Origin: Paracoccus contaminans
GTDB lineage: Bacteria; Pseudomonadota; Alphaproteobacteria; Rhodobacterales; Rhodobacteraceae
NCBI RefSeq assembly: GCF_002105555.1
Contig: NZ_CP020612.1
Location: 1,294,001 to 1,358,000 of the forward strand
Direction: 5' to 3'
DNA length: 64,000 nt
Of this stretch, positions 43,581-52,813 are shown one piece after another (position 1 is the first letter of the stretch; each line of letters starts with the position of its first letter). Made by a program: the position numbers and the translations under genes. The notes beneath the pieces were generated by a model. That model saw only the letters and a program-made list of their open reading frames with translations, did not search any database and was not told the origin of the DNA.

Positions 43581-44707
43581 ACGCGCCCGCCGCCCGGCCT
43601 GCCCTGGCCCAGGCGGTCCAGCCGCCGCTGGCCATGCTGGCCGAGCTGACGCATCGCTGCCCGCTGGCCTGTCCCTATTGCTCGAACCCTGTCGAGCTGA
43701 CGGGCCGCGCGGGCGAGCTGTCGGCGGCGGAATGGGCGGATGTCTTTAGCCAGGCCGCCGCCTTGGGCGTGCTGCAACTGCATCTGTCGGGAGGAGAGCC
43801 TGCGTCCCGCACCGATCTGGTCCAGATCGTCGCCGCGGCCCATGCGGCGGGGCTTTACACCAATCTCATCACCTCGGGCATCGGCCTGACCGGCAGGCGG
43901 CTGGACGAGCTTGATGCGGCCGGGCTGGACCATGTCCAGCTGTCCATCCAGGGCGTGAACGCGGCCGTTGCGGACCATGTCGGCGGCTATCCGGGCGGCT
44001 TTGCCCGCAAGATGCAGGTCGCGGCCGAGATTGCCCGCATCGGCTTTCCGCTGACCGTCAATGCGGTCATGCACCGCCACAATCTTGACAATCTGGCCGC
44101 GACCATCGCACTGGCCCATGATCTGGGCGCGCGCCGGATCGAGATCGCCTGTGTCCAGTTCCAGGGCTGGGCCTTGCGCAACCGCGCCGCGCTGCAGCCG
44201 ACCCGCGAGCAGGTGGACGCGGCCAAGCGCATCGTGGCCGAGGCACGGCGCAGCCATGCCGGGCGCATGGCGATCGATTTCGTCCCACCCGACTATTTCT
44301 CGGACTATCCCAAGCCCTGCATGAACGGCTGGGGATCGACGGGGCTGAACGTGACGCCTGACGGGCGCGTGCTGCCGTGCCACGCGGCCGAAACGATCCC
44401 CGCGCTGGCCTTCCAGAACGTGCGCGATGCCGCGCTGGCCGACATCTGGTATCGCGGGCCGGCCTTTGAGGCATTTCGCGGCACTGCCTGGCTGCCGCAG
44501 CCATGCCAGACATGCGAGCGGCGCGAGATCGACTTCGGCGGCTGCCGCTGTCAGGCCATGGCGATTGCCGGCGATGCCCAGGCCGTCGATCCGGTCTGCC
44601 GCCATTCGCCCCACCGGCAGACGCTTGATCGCATCATCGCCCAGGAAGCGGGCCGTTCCGACGCTCCCTTCATCTATCGCCGCTTTCCCCGGCACGGGGG
44701 GGATTGA
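43577..44707 (+). CDS. pqqE: PqqA radical-SAM cross-linking enzyme PqqE
   Basis: The 376-residue enzyme uses S-adenosylmethionine and 4Fe-4S clusters to join Glu16 and Tyr20 of PqqA. The CxxxCxxC motif is HRCPLACPYCSN (about residues 28-39). QLHLSGGEPASR is the second family motif. The C-terminal SPASM part has CMNGWGSTGLNVTPDGRVLP, CHAAE, CQTCERREIDFGGCRC and further cysteines for auxiliary clusters. It overlaps pqqD by 4 bases and is the last gene of the set; pqqF is absent here. Confidence 0.96.
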   Translation: MNAPAARPALAQAVQPPLAMLAELTHRCPLACPYCSNPVELTGRAGELSAAEWADVFSQAAALGVLQLHLSGGEPASRTDLVQIVAAAHAAGLYTNLITSGIGLTGRRLDELDAAGLDHVQLSIQGVNAAVADHVGGYPGGFARKMQVAAEIARIGFPLTVNAVMHRHNLDNLAATIALAHDLGARRIEIACVQFQGWALRNRAALQPTREQVDAAKRIVAEARRSHAGRMAIDFVPPDYFSDYPKPCMNGWGSTGLNVTPDGRVLPCHAAETIPALAFQNVRDAALADIWYRGPAFEAFRGTAWLPQPCQTCERREIDFGGCRCQAMAIAGDAQAVDPVCRHSPHRQTLDRIIAQEAGRSDAPFIYRRFPRHGGD

Positions 44708-44824
44708 TCCCGTGGCATGGCCTGATGGCCAAGGCATGGGGTTCTGGCCGGCGCGTACCTGGCGGCGGCGGCAATCCCCCGCCGGCGGGCACAGGAACGC
44801 GCCCGGCCATGCCGGACGATCGGC

Positions 44825-44841
44825 CGCGCCCGAGGGGCGCG
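44825..44841. terminator. Short hairpin between convergent pqqE and pbpC
   Basis: CGCGCCC-GAG-GGGCGCG, 7-bp arms with a 3-base loop, 12 bases before the pbpC stop. It may serve both converging transcripts. There is no T-run on either strand. Confidence 0.35.
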
Positions 44842-44852
44842 CAGGATTGCCG

Positions 44853-47090
44853 CTAGGGGCGGGCCGGGGCGATGACGCTGAAGGCGGCCGATTGTGAACG
44901 GCCGGCGCTGTCGATGACCGACAGGCGCGAAAAGCCGGGGTCGGGCGCGGGCAGGGTTGCGGTTTCCCCCCCGTCCGAGCGGGCCACGGGCCGGCCATTC
45001 AGCAGCCAGACATAGGGCGGCCGCCCGCCCCGCAGCCGCGCGGTCAGGGGGCGGCCGGCCGCCAGTTCGACCGCCGCGCCTTCGGGCGGGAACAGGATCG
45101 TCAGCGCCTCGGGCGCGGGGATGCCCGCCTGGCCCGCCGCGGCGGGGGCGGGCGATGCCTCGCCCGGGCCGGCAAAATGGCGCAGCGCGCGCGGCAGGCG
45201 GGCGGTGGGCAGGGTCAGCGCCTCGGGCGGGGGCGGGGGCAGGGGGGCGGCGCGCGGCCCCAGCGCATCGAACAGGTCGAACAGCGCCGGGGCCGCGACC
45301 GCCCCGCCGAAGGCGCCGGGCACGGGCGTTCCGTCCGCCCGGCCAAGCCAGACCCCGGCGACGAAGCGCCCGTCATAGCCGACCGCCAGCGCGTCGCGGT
45401 GGCCATAGCTGGTGCCCGTCTTGTAGGCGATGCGCCCTGCCGGCGCGCCGGTCGGCGGCGGGATATGCGACAGGATCGAGCCGACATACCAGGCCGCCAC
45501 GGGCGAGACGATCCGTGCCCCCCCGGCCGGCGCAGGCGCGGAGCGCGCGCCCCGGCCCACGGCCGGGCCGTTCAGAGCCGCAGCCCCGCCTTGCCCCTGC
45601 CCTGTTGCCGTGCCCGCCGCATCGCCCGCCAGCGGCTGATCATGCAGCCGCACCGCGGCCCCGCCATTGGCAAGGCCGGCATAGCCCTGCACCAGATCCT
45701 GCAGGCTGACCCCGCCGCCGCCCAGCACCAGCGCAAGGCCCGGCCCGTCCCCGGCAAAGCGCAGGTCCATGCCCGCTTGGCGCAGCACCGCCGCGATGCG
45801 CGCCGGGCCAAGGGCCGCCGCGATCCGCACCACAGGGATGTTCAGCGATTCCGTCAGCGCCTGCCGGATCGTGACGGTGCCGCGAAAGCGATGGTCGAAA
45901 TTGACCGGCTGCCAGCGCCCGAAGGTGGCCGGGCGATCCTCGATGAGGGTTTCGGGATGGATCAGCCCGTCATCGAAAGCCAGCGCATAGACAAAGGGCT
46001 TGAGCGTCGATCCGGGGCTGCGCAGCACCTGCGTCATGTCCACGAAGCCGGCCGATGGCTCGTCCGACCAGCGGGCGGTGCCGACACTGGCCAGGATCTC
46101 GCCGCTGCGGTGATCGGCTATCAGCGCCGCGGCCGAGACGGTGCCGGGCTGGCCGGCCACCGCGCGGGCAATGGCTGCCTCGGCCGCGCGCTGCAGGCCG
46201 GGGTCGATCGTCGTCTCGATCCGGGGCGCGCCGGGATTGGCGCGGTGCAGCCGTTCGGCCAGCAGCGCGGCATGGGCCGGAAAGGCCATGCGGCGCGTCG
46301 GCAGGGGCGTGGCCAGCGCCGCCGCCTCGGCCTCGGCGTCGATGATCCCGGCGGCGCGGGCGCGGGCCAGCACGCGCGCCCGCGCCGCCTGCAGCGCAAG
46401 GCGCCCCTGCGGGCGGTCGGGGCGGCGGGTTTCGGGCGACTGGGGCAGGGCGACCAGCAGCGCAGCCTCGGCCGGGGTCAGGCGGCGCGGTTCCTTGCCC
46501 AGCCACATCAGGCTGGCGGCGCGCAGCCCCTCGACATTGCCGCCATAGGGGGCAAGGCGCAGATACAGCTCGATGATCCCGTCCCGGCCCAGCCGCCGTT
46601 CCAGCGCCAGGGCCAGCCGCGCCTGCCGCAGCTTGCCGGGCCAGCGGCCCGTCGGGCCGCGTTCGATCAGCCGGGCGACCTGCATCGGCAGGGTCGAGGC
46701 GCCCGACACCACGCGGCCATGCAGCGCCGCCTGCCCCGCCGCCCGCAGGACCGCCCGGGAATCGACGCCGGGATGGTCATAAAAACGCCGATCCTCCCAA
46801 GCCAGCAGCATGGCGAGATAGCGCGGATCGACCCCGCCATCCGGCGAGGCGAGGCGCCACAACCCGTTCCCCACCTGAAAGGCGCGCAGCAGGCTGCCGT
46901 CGCGGGCCAGAACCTCTGTCCCGACCGGCACCTCCAGCGCCGGCAGCGGCGTCGCCGCGATCCAGCGGTCCAGCCGCGCCCGCGCCTGATCGGCGCCGCC
47001 GCCGGCCAGCCCCAGCGCGACCGCCGCCGCGATCAGCCACCGCCCGGCGCCGCGCGATCGGTCCGCGCTAGGGCGTGATCGTGACCGCAC
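44853..47090 (-). CDS. pbpC: Penicillin-binding protein 1C
   Basis: The protein has about 745 residues and one membrane anchor (WLIAAAVALGLAGGG). The glycosyltransferase domain has EDRRFYDHPGVDSRAVLRAA and SGASTLPMQVARLIE. The transpeptidase has SPGSTLKPFVYAL (Ser361, Lys364), TESLN and YKTGTSYGHRDA. A C-terminal beta domain typical of PbpC follows. The start is uncertain: GTG codons at 47093 and 47090 precede the anchor, and both overlap the end of the macroglobulin gene. PbpC and alpha-2-macroglobulin are regularly paired: one repairs cell wall, the other traps attacking proteases. Confidence 0.92.
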   Translation of the reverse strand: MRSRSRPSADRSRGAGRWLIAAAVALGLAGGGADQARARLDRWIAATPLPALEVPVGTEVLARDGSLLRAFQVGNGLWRLASPDGGVDPRYLAMLLAWEDRRFYDHPGVDSRAVLRAAGQAALHGRVVSGASTLPMQVARLIERGPTGRWPGKLRQARLALALERRLGRDGIIELYLRLAPYGGNVEGLRAASLMWLGKEPRRLTPAEAALLVALPQSPETRRPDRPQGRLALQAARARVLARARAAGIIDAEAEAAALATPLPTRRMAFPAHAALLAERLHRANPGAPRIETTIDPGLQRAAEAAIARAVAGQPGTVSAAALIADHRSGEILASVGTARWSDEPSAGFVDMTQVLRSPGSTLKPFVYALAFDDGLIHPETLIEDRPATFGRWQPVNFDHRFRGTVTIRQALTESLNIPVVRIAAALGPARIAAVLRQAGMDLRFAGDGPGLALVLGGGGVSLQDLVQGYAGLANGGAAVRLHDQPLAGDAAGTATGQGQGGAAALNGPAVGRGARSAPAPAGGARIVSPVAAWYVGSILSHIPPPTGAPAGRIAYKTGTSYGHRDALAVGYDGRFVAGVWLGRADGTPVPGAFGGAVAAPALFDLFDALGPRAAPLPPPPPEALTLPTARLPRALRHFAGPGEASPAPAAAGQAGIPAPEALTILFPPEGAAVELAAGRPLTARLRGGRPPYVWLLNGRPVARSDGGETATLPAPDPGFSRLSVIDSAGRSQSAAFSVIAPARP

Positions 47091-50000
47091 CACTGTCCGT
47101 CCAGCCACGGCGTTCGGGACGATACATGTCCTCGACCGTCGCGGCGGGGTGGGCGAAACGGCCGGCCGCCACGGCGCGCAACCGGTAGGCGAGCGTGAAG
47201 GGCTGCCCGTCGCTGCGGCTGACGGCGGCGGCAAAGCGGTCCTGCCGGAACTCGGTCATCTCGGTTTCGGTCAGCCCGTCCAGCCAGGACAGGCCCGCCA
47301 GCTCGCCCGAGGCGACCAGGGAGGGATTGTCGATCTCGAACCCGGCGGGCAGGGGGTCGGTCACCATCAGCCGCCCGCCGCCTTCGCCCGCGCCCCTCAC
47401 CTTGATCACGGCAACAAGGCGCGTGCCCTGCGCCAGCTGCGCCGGATCGGCCGGGGTGCCATCGGGGGTGAAATAGCGCCGGGTGATGGTCCAGGCGGTG
47501 CCGCCGGCAGGGGCGGGGGCGGCGGGAACGGCCGTCGCGCTCAGCGTCACGTCCAGCGGCCTGCTGCCGGTGTTCTGCAGCGCCACCGGCCCGGCCGCGG
47601 CCGGATCGCCCAGCGCCGTGACCCCGCCCGCCGCCGGCGCGCCGCCGATGGTCAGGGCCGAGGGGCCCGCCTGCAACGCATGGCCCGCCAGCACCGCCCA
47701 GACCGCCTCCTGCGTGGACAGGGCGCCGCCTTCCGCCTGCCGCGCGGCGATCAGCGCCGACAGGGTGGTCGCGGCGGCGGTCTGGTCCACCGCCTTGCTG
47801 CCCGCCTCGGCCGCGAGGGCGAGCGTGCCGGCCACATCGCGCAGGGCCGTGCCGTAATCGGCTCGCACATGCCCCTTGTCATCGCCCGTGGCCGCGTCCT
47901 TGAGCCGTTCCTGCGCCGCGCGGAACAGCCTGTCGGCGCGTGCCGTGTCGCCATAGGCCGCCAGCGCCGCGCCCAGCTGCGCTGCCGCCATCGGGGTCGC
48001 GAAGGCCGCCGCGCCGGTATCGGCGTAATAGCGCAGATCGCTGATGACGGCCGCATGTTCGCGGGCCAGCACATAGGCCGCATAGGCCAGCGCGGCATTG
48101 TCGGCGGCATCGGCATATTGCGGATCGCTGGCCGCGTTGAGGTTGTTCTGCAGGTTCGCCAGCGCGCGCCGGAACGCCTCGTCCGGAACCGCATGGCCCG
48201 CCGCCCGCGCCCGCGACAGGAAATCGGTGACATAGGCATCCAGCCACCTGTCCCCGTCCTCGGCCGACCACAGCCCGAAGCCCCCGGCCGAGGTCTGGCG
48301 CGTCAGGATCGTGGCGATCGCCTGATCGACATCGCGCGTCGGCGCGGCGGGATCGACCGGCGCGGCATCGGGCATCAGCCCCGCCAGATAAAGCTGCGGC
48401 ATGGCGCCCGAGGCCAGCTGTTCGGTGCAGCCATAGGGATAGCTTTCCAGCCGCTCGACCGCGGCGCCCAGGTCGAACTGGGCAAAGGCGCCGCTGGTCA
48501 GCACCGCCCGCCCCGTGCCGGGCCTGAAATCGCCAAGACTGGCCGGATCGACCGTCTGCGCCTGCGCCGGGCCAAGGGTCAGGCGCGTGCTGCGCGTGAT
48601 GGAAGGATCCTGCCGTTCCACCGTGATCGCCAGATCCTTGGTCACGACCGGCCCGCCCCCCGGCAGCGCCGCGGAAAGGCGCAGATGGGCGATGCCCTCG
48701 GCCTCGGGCGCGGTGATCGTCAGGCTGGCCGTGCCGCGGGCCTTGTCCTTCACCGTCACCTCGGCCGGCAGGCCGGCAAGGCCCAGCGTCGGCGCGCCCG
48801 GCCCCTCGCCCGGCAGGCTTTCGGCCGTCAGGCCGACCGCGCCGGCGGGGCCAGCGACATGGGCAAGGGCAAGGCTGACCTGCGCCTCGTCCCCCGGCGC
48901 AAGGAAGGCCGGGGCGGTGACGGTCATCACCACCGGATCGCGCACCGCCATCGCGGCCTCGGCCTGTCCGACGGCATCGGCAGTCCAGGCGACGGCCATC
49001 AGCCGCACCTCGCCGTTGAAGTCGGGCAGCGGCACCGTGACCTCGGCCGCGCCATCCGCCCCCAGCGTCACCGGGCCGGAAAACCACGCCATCAGCTTTT
49101 CGGTCGGCGGCGGGGCGGCCTGCTGGGGGCCGGCATCGCTGCCGCCGCTGCGGATCGCGCCGTTGGCCGCGCCCGAAGGCAGGATCAGCCGGCCGTAAAG
49201 ATCGCGCAGCCCGACGCCCAGCCGCCGCTGGCCGAAATAATGCCCATCCGGGTCGGGCGATCTGAAGGCGGTCAGGTTCAGGATGCCCTGATCGACCGCG
49301 GCAATCGTCGCGTGGACCGTCTGGCCCGCCTGCGCGCCGGCAACGGTCAGGCGCACCTTGGCCTCGCCCCGCGGGGTGGTTTCCGCCGGCGCCTCGATCC
49401 GCGCATCCAGCTTGCGGGCGCCGGGATCGACGGCGGCATAGGCAAGGCCCAGCGTGCGGATCGGGGCATGGCCCGCATCCGCGGCATCCCGCCCGACCGG
49501 GCGGATCGCGCTGACGGTGACATAGACGCCCGCGCCCCATTCGTCGGTCACGGGCAGATCGATGGTGTTCGCGCCCGCCCTGACCGGCACCGCGCGCAGC
49601 GCGATCACCCGGTTAGACAGGACCGAGACGAGCGCCGTTCCCTCCGCCGCCGCCTCAAGGCGGACCTGCGCGGTCTCGCCCGCCCTGTAGGCCGGCTTGT
49701 CCAGCGTCACGCGCAGCCGGTCGGGCGTCTCGCTGCCCGCGCTGGCCGCGCCCCAGCCGGCCGAGAACAGCACTGCGCTTTCGGCGCCCTCCGCAGTCCT
49801 GACGACCAGTTCGTATTCGCCCCACTGGACCGGCAGGGACAGGCTGGCGGGATCGGCGGTGATCTGAACCTCGCCCCCGTCCACGCGGGCACGGGTCGTC
49901 ACCGGCTCCCAGTTCCATGTGCCGTCGATGGCGAACCACTGATAGTCGGTCGTGACCTTGTTCAGCACCCAGCTTGCCCTGGCCGCGACCGGCTTTGCGT

Positions 50001-52617
50001 CGGGGCCGAGCGCAATCAGCCCGAACCCCGCCTCGGCCCCTTCGGCGACGGCGCCGCCGTCAAAGGCGGGCTTGATGCCGATGACGGGGCGGGCGGGCAT
50101 GGCAAGGCGCGTCTCGCGCCGTTCGACGGGGCGGCCCGCGCCTTCGCGCACCGACATGACAAAGGTCGCCTCCATCGGCTGGCTGGCACCCGACAGGGCC
50201 GCCGGCACGGGAATCGCGGCGGTGAAGCGGCCTTCGGCATCGGTCGTGCCGGCGTCCAGCGTGGTGACGCTGGCCTGATCCTCGGCATCGTGGCGGCCGA
50301 AGCGGTAGCCGTCCCATCCGGGCACGGCCTTGGCGGGCGCGATGCGCAATTCGCCCTCGACCGGCAGATCGGCGCCCGGCGCGCCGTAAAGCCAGCGGGC
50401 GGCAAGACCGGCGGTCAGCGGCGCCCCGGCCGGCAGCGGCGCGGGGGGCAGGTCCAGCGCCAGGTCGATCCGCTCGGGGCGGAAATCCTCGACCAGGACG
50501 CGCAGCGTGGCAAGGTCGGGGCCGTCCTTTTCCACCCGCAGGTCGATCCGCCACGTCCCGCGCGGCGCGGTAGCGGGGATCGGCCAGTCAAGGACATGCC
50601 CCCCGTCGCCTGCGGCCGGCACCAGCTGGCGCAGCGCCTCGACCCCGTCGGGGCGGCTGATGACCGCCGTCAGGGGCAGGCCGTCCAGCGCATGAACCCT
50701 GTCGTCGCGGGCGAGGATGGTGGCGTGGACCGTCTCGCCCGCGCGATAGGCGCCCCGGTCGGTGGTGGCGAAGATGTCGATCGGCGGCGCGGGCGGCTGC
50801 CCCTCGACCCCGCGATCGGACAGGTCGAACTCCGGCTCTCCCAAGGACAGGAAGGTGGTGTCGGCGACCGCATCGCCCTTCATGGCGGTGGCGGTGACCA
50901 TCGCGGGCGCGGCGGCATCCGTGCCGCGCGTCATCCCGGCATCGAAATGGGCGATCCCGTCCGCATCGGTCGCGGCCGTGGCCAGCACCGCGTTCCCGCG
51001 CGAGATCAGCTGCACCTGCACCCCCGGCCGGGCGGCCGCGTCCGACAGCCCGCGCACCGCGACCGTCAGCCCGTCGGTGCCCGAATAGCTTGTCAGCCCC
51101 AGATCCGAGATCATGAACCACTGGGTCGTGGCCGGGCTGCGTTCGGCATCAGCGCCGGGGATGGCGGCGGTCAGGGCATAGACGCCCGGCAGCAGCGGCC
51201 CGGCTGCCTTGCCGATGTCGAGGCGCGTGGCGGTTTCCTCGTTCATCTTGCGCGGCCCGCCGCCCGCACCGGGGGCGATGTCGGCCTCGCCCTTCCAGAC
51301 CTGAACGCCCATGTGGCCGGTGAAGTCGTCGGTGTTCGATCCGCTCAGCGGCTGGCCGAAGATGTCCTGGCGCAGCGCATCGACGATCATCCGGTCCGAC
51401 ATGCGATAAAGCGTCAGCGCCACCTTGTCGGCGTTCACACTGCGCAGCGTCACCGCCTGATCGCCGCCCGCCGGCAGGACATAGGCGCGCCCGGCAAAGC
51501 GGGCCAGAGGCGCGCGGTCGCGGATGTAGAAGCTGACCGGCACATCCTTGTCCAGCGCCTCGCCCGAGGCGGCGGGCAGCCCCTTGCGCAGGGTGATCTG
51601 CACCTGTTGGCCATGCGTGACGCCGCTGACGCACAGCTGCCGGCCCTCGGCCTCGACCGCCAGCGTCCGGTCGGGCAGGGCGACAAAGCTGCGGTAATCG
51701 GCGCCGGGGGCGAGATCCTCGCTCATCACCACGCAGGCGCGGGGCTGGGGGGCTTCGGCATCGACGCGGTTTTCCTCGACCCGAAAGCCGAAGCGGCCGG
51801 CGAAAGCCTCGACCCGCTCGGCCAGGGCGCCGTTCTGCGCATCGGCGGCGGCGGCCTGGCGCAGCGCCTTCAGCCCGGCGGACCCGCGGCCCTGCTTTTC
51901 CGCTTGGGCTGCCCACATCATCAGCGCCTCGCCAGCCGGCCCCGGATCGCGGGCATAGGCGTTGACGGCGGCGGCCATCGCTGCGCGGCGCTGTGCCTCG
52001 GTCCCATTATCGGCATCGGCGGCCGAGGCCAGCGCCTGCGCCAGCGACAGCCAGTCGGCCGGGGCATCGCTCAGCGCCGCGGCGGCGCCGGTCCAGCGCA
52101 TGACGGCCTCTGCATCCCCGGACGCGCCCGCCTCGGCGGCCCGGTCGCGCAGGGCCTGCACATCCTCGCCCGTGCCGGGATAGAGGGTGCCCAGCGATTC
52201 CGCCTGCTCGCGCGCGGTCCGGCGGTCGGCCGGCGTCAGCCATCCTGCGGCGGCGGCCAGGCGCCCCGCCTCGGCCCCGGCGGCCTCGGGCGCGGGGGTC
52301 AGCACATGGCCCGACAGCGCGCCCATGAAGGCCTGCGCCTCGCCCGCGCCGCTGCCCTTGGGAAAGCAGGATCGCGCCTTGGTGTTATAGGTCAGCGCGG
52401 TGCAGTCGCTGTTGCCAAGGCACAGCGCCGCGCAGGCCGAGGCGGTTGTGTTGAAAACCTGCGCCAGATCCCCGCCCGGCAGGTCGGTATCGGCATCCAG
52501 CACGATCCGGCGCGCCGGGATCACCCCATCCTCCGCGCCCTGCGCCAGGGCAGCGGCGCCCGAAAGGATCAGGGACGCACAGGCCAAGGCGGCCCGCAGA
52601 TGGTCTGAAAGACGCAT
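47068..52617 (-). CDS. Bacterial alpha-2-macroglobulin with N-terminal PAN/apple domain
   Basis: The protein has 1849 residues. A signal peptide (cleavage near AALAQG, no clear lipobox) is followed by a PAN/apple domain with Cys at AC-AALC-NSDC-ARSC (about residues 45-100). Macroglobulin repeats with MG2-like GAYRAGETVHATILARDD, a bait region and the alpha-2-macroglobulin core follow. The thioester motif is intact: YPYGCTEQ with Cys1397. It should trap proteases in the periplasm. Most members are lipoproteins, so a soluble or differently anchored form is possible here. It overlaps pbpC by about 23 bases. Confidence 0.93.
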   Translation of the reverse strand: MRLSDHLRAALACASLILSGAAALAQGAEDGVIPARRIVLDADTDLPGGDLAQVFNTTASACAALCLGNSDCTALTYNTKARSCFPKGSGAGEAQAFMGALSGHVLTPAPEAAGAEAGRLAAAAGWLTPADRRTAREQAESLGTLYPGTGEDVQALRDRAAEAGASGDAEAVMRWTGAAAALSDAPADWLSLAQALASAADADNGTEAQRRAAMAAAVNAYARDPGPAGEALMMWAAQAEKQGRGSAGLKALRQAAAADAQNGALAERVEAFAGRFGFRVEENRVDAEAPQPRACVVMSEDLAPGADYRSFVALPDRTLAVEAEGRQLCVSGVTHGQQVQITLRKGLPAASGEALDKDVPVSFYIRDRAPLARFAGRAYVLPAGGDQAVTLRSVNADKVALTLYRMSDRMIVDALRQDIFGQPLSGSNTDDFTGHMGVQVWKGEADIAPGAGGGPRKMNEETATRLDIGKAAGPLLPGVYALTAAIPGADAERSPATTQWFMISDLGLTSYSGTDGLTVAVRGLSDAAARPGVQVQLISRGNAVLATAATDADGIAHFDAGMTRGTDAAAPAMVTATAMKGDAVADTTFLSLGEPEFDLSDRGVEGQPPAPPIDIFATTDRGAYRAGETVHATILARDDRVHALDGLPLTAVISRPDGVEALRQLVPAAGDGGHVLDWPIPATAPRGTWRIDLRVEKDGPDLATLRVLVEDFRPERIDLALDLPPAPLPAGAPLTAGLAARWLYGAPGADLPVEGELRIAPAKAVPGWDGYRFGRHDAEDQASVTTLDAGTTDAEGRFTAAIPVPAALSGASQPMEATFVMSVREGAGRPVERRETRLAMPARPVIGIKPAFDGGAVAEGAEAGFGLIALGPDAKPVAARASWVLNKVTTDYQWFAIDGTWNWEPVTTRARVDGGEVQITADPASLSLPVQWGEYELVVRTAEGAESAVLFSAGWGAASAGSETPDRLRVTLDKPAYRAGETAQVRLEAAAEGTALVSVLSNRVIALRAVPVRAGANTIDLPVTDEWGAGVYVTVSAIRPVGRDAADAGHAPIRTLGLAYAAVDPGARKLDARIEAPAETTPRGEAKVRLTVAGAQAGQTVHATIAAVDQGILNLTAFRSPDPDGHYFGQRRLGVGLRDLYGRLILPSGAANGAIRSGGSDAGPQQAAPPPTEKLMAWFSGPVTLGADGAAEVTVPLPDFNGEVRLMAVAWTADAVGQAEAAMAVRDPVVMTVTAPAFLAPGDEAQVSLALAHVAGPAGAVGLTAESLPGEGPGAPTLGLAGLPAEVTVKDKARGTASLTITAPEAEGIAHLRLSAALPGGGPVVTKDLAITVERQDPSITRSTRLTLGPAQAQTVDPASLGDFRPGTGRAVLTSGAFAQFDLGAAVERLESYPYGCTEQLASGAMPQLYLAGLMPDAAPVDPAAPTRDVDQAIATILTRQTSAGGFGLWSAEDGDRWLDAYVTDFLSRARAAGHAVPDEAFRRALANLQNNLNAASDPQYADAADNAALAYAAYVLAREHAAVISDLRYYADTGAAAFATPMAAAQLGAALAAYGDTARADRLFRAAQERLKDAATGDDKGHVRADYGTALRDVAGTLALAAEAGSKAVDQTAAATTLSALIAARQAEGGALSTQEAVWAVLAGHALQAGPSALTIGGAPAAGGVTALGDPAAAGPVALQNTGSRPLDVTLSATAVPAAPAPAGGTAWTITRRYFTPDGTPADPAQLAQGTRLVAVIKVRGAGEGGGRLMVTDPLPAGFEIDNPSLVASGELAGLSWLDGLTETEMTEFRQDRFAAAVSRSDGQPFTLAYRLRAVAAGRFAHPAATVEDMYRPERRGWTDSGAVTITP

Positions 52618-52813
52618 TTCACAACCTTGGCGCAGAGGGGACAGGCGCCCTCAGCTTGCCATGCAGCGGCCCGTCCCGCAACCGCGAGCCAGCGCAGGGC
52701 CCGCCCGCCCGATGCCTGCGGCTTGCGGGCGAAGGTGTCATCCGGGCTGGGCTCTGCCTTGTTGCGCGGCGGCCATCCGGGCGGGCAGGGGTTTGCCTGC
52801 GGCCCGCGCTTTG

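Noticed and set aside
47149..52608. 1819-codon open frame antisense to the macroglobulin gene
   Set aside because: It is a GC-rich shadow frame: dominated by Arg, Gly, Ala and Gln with no domain, while the opposite strand encodes a complete macroglobulin.
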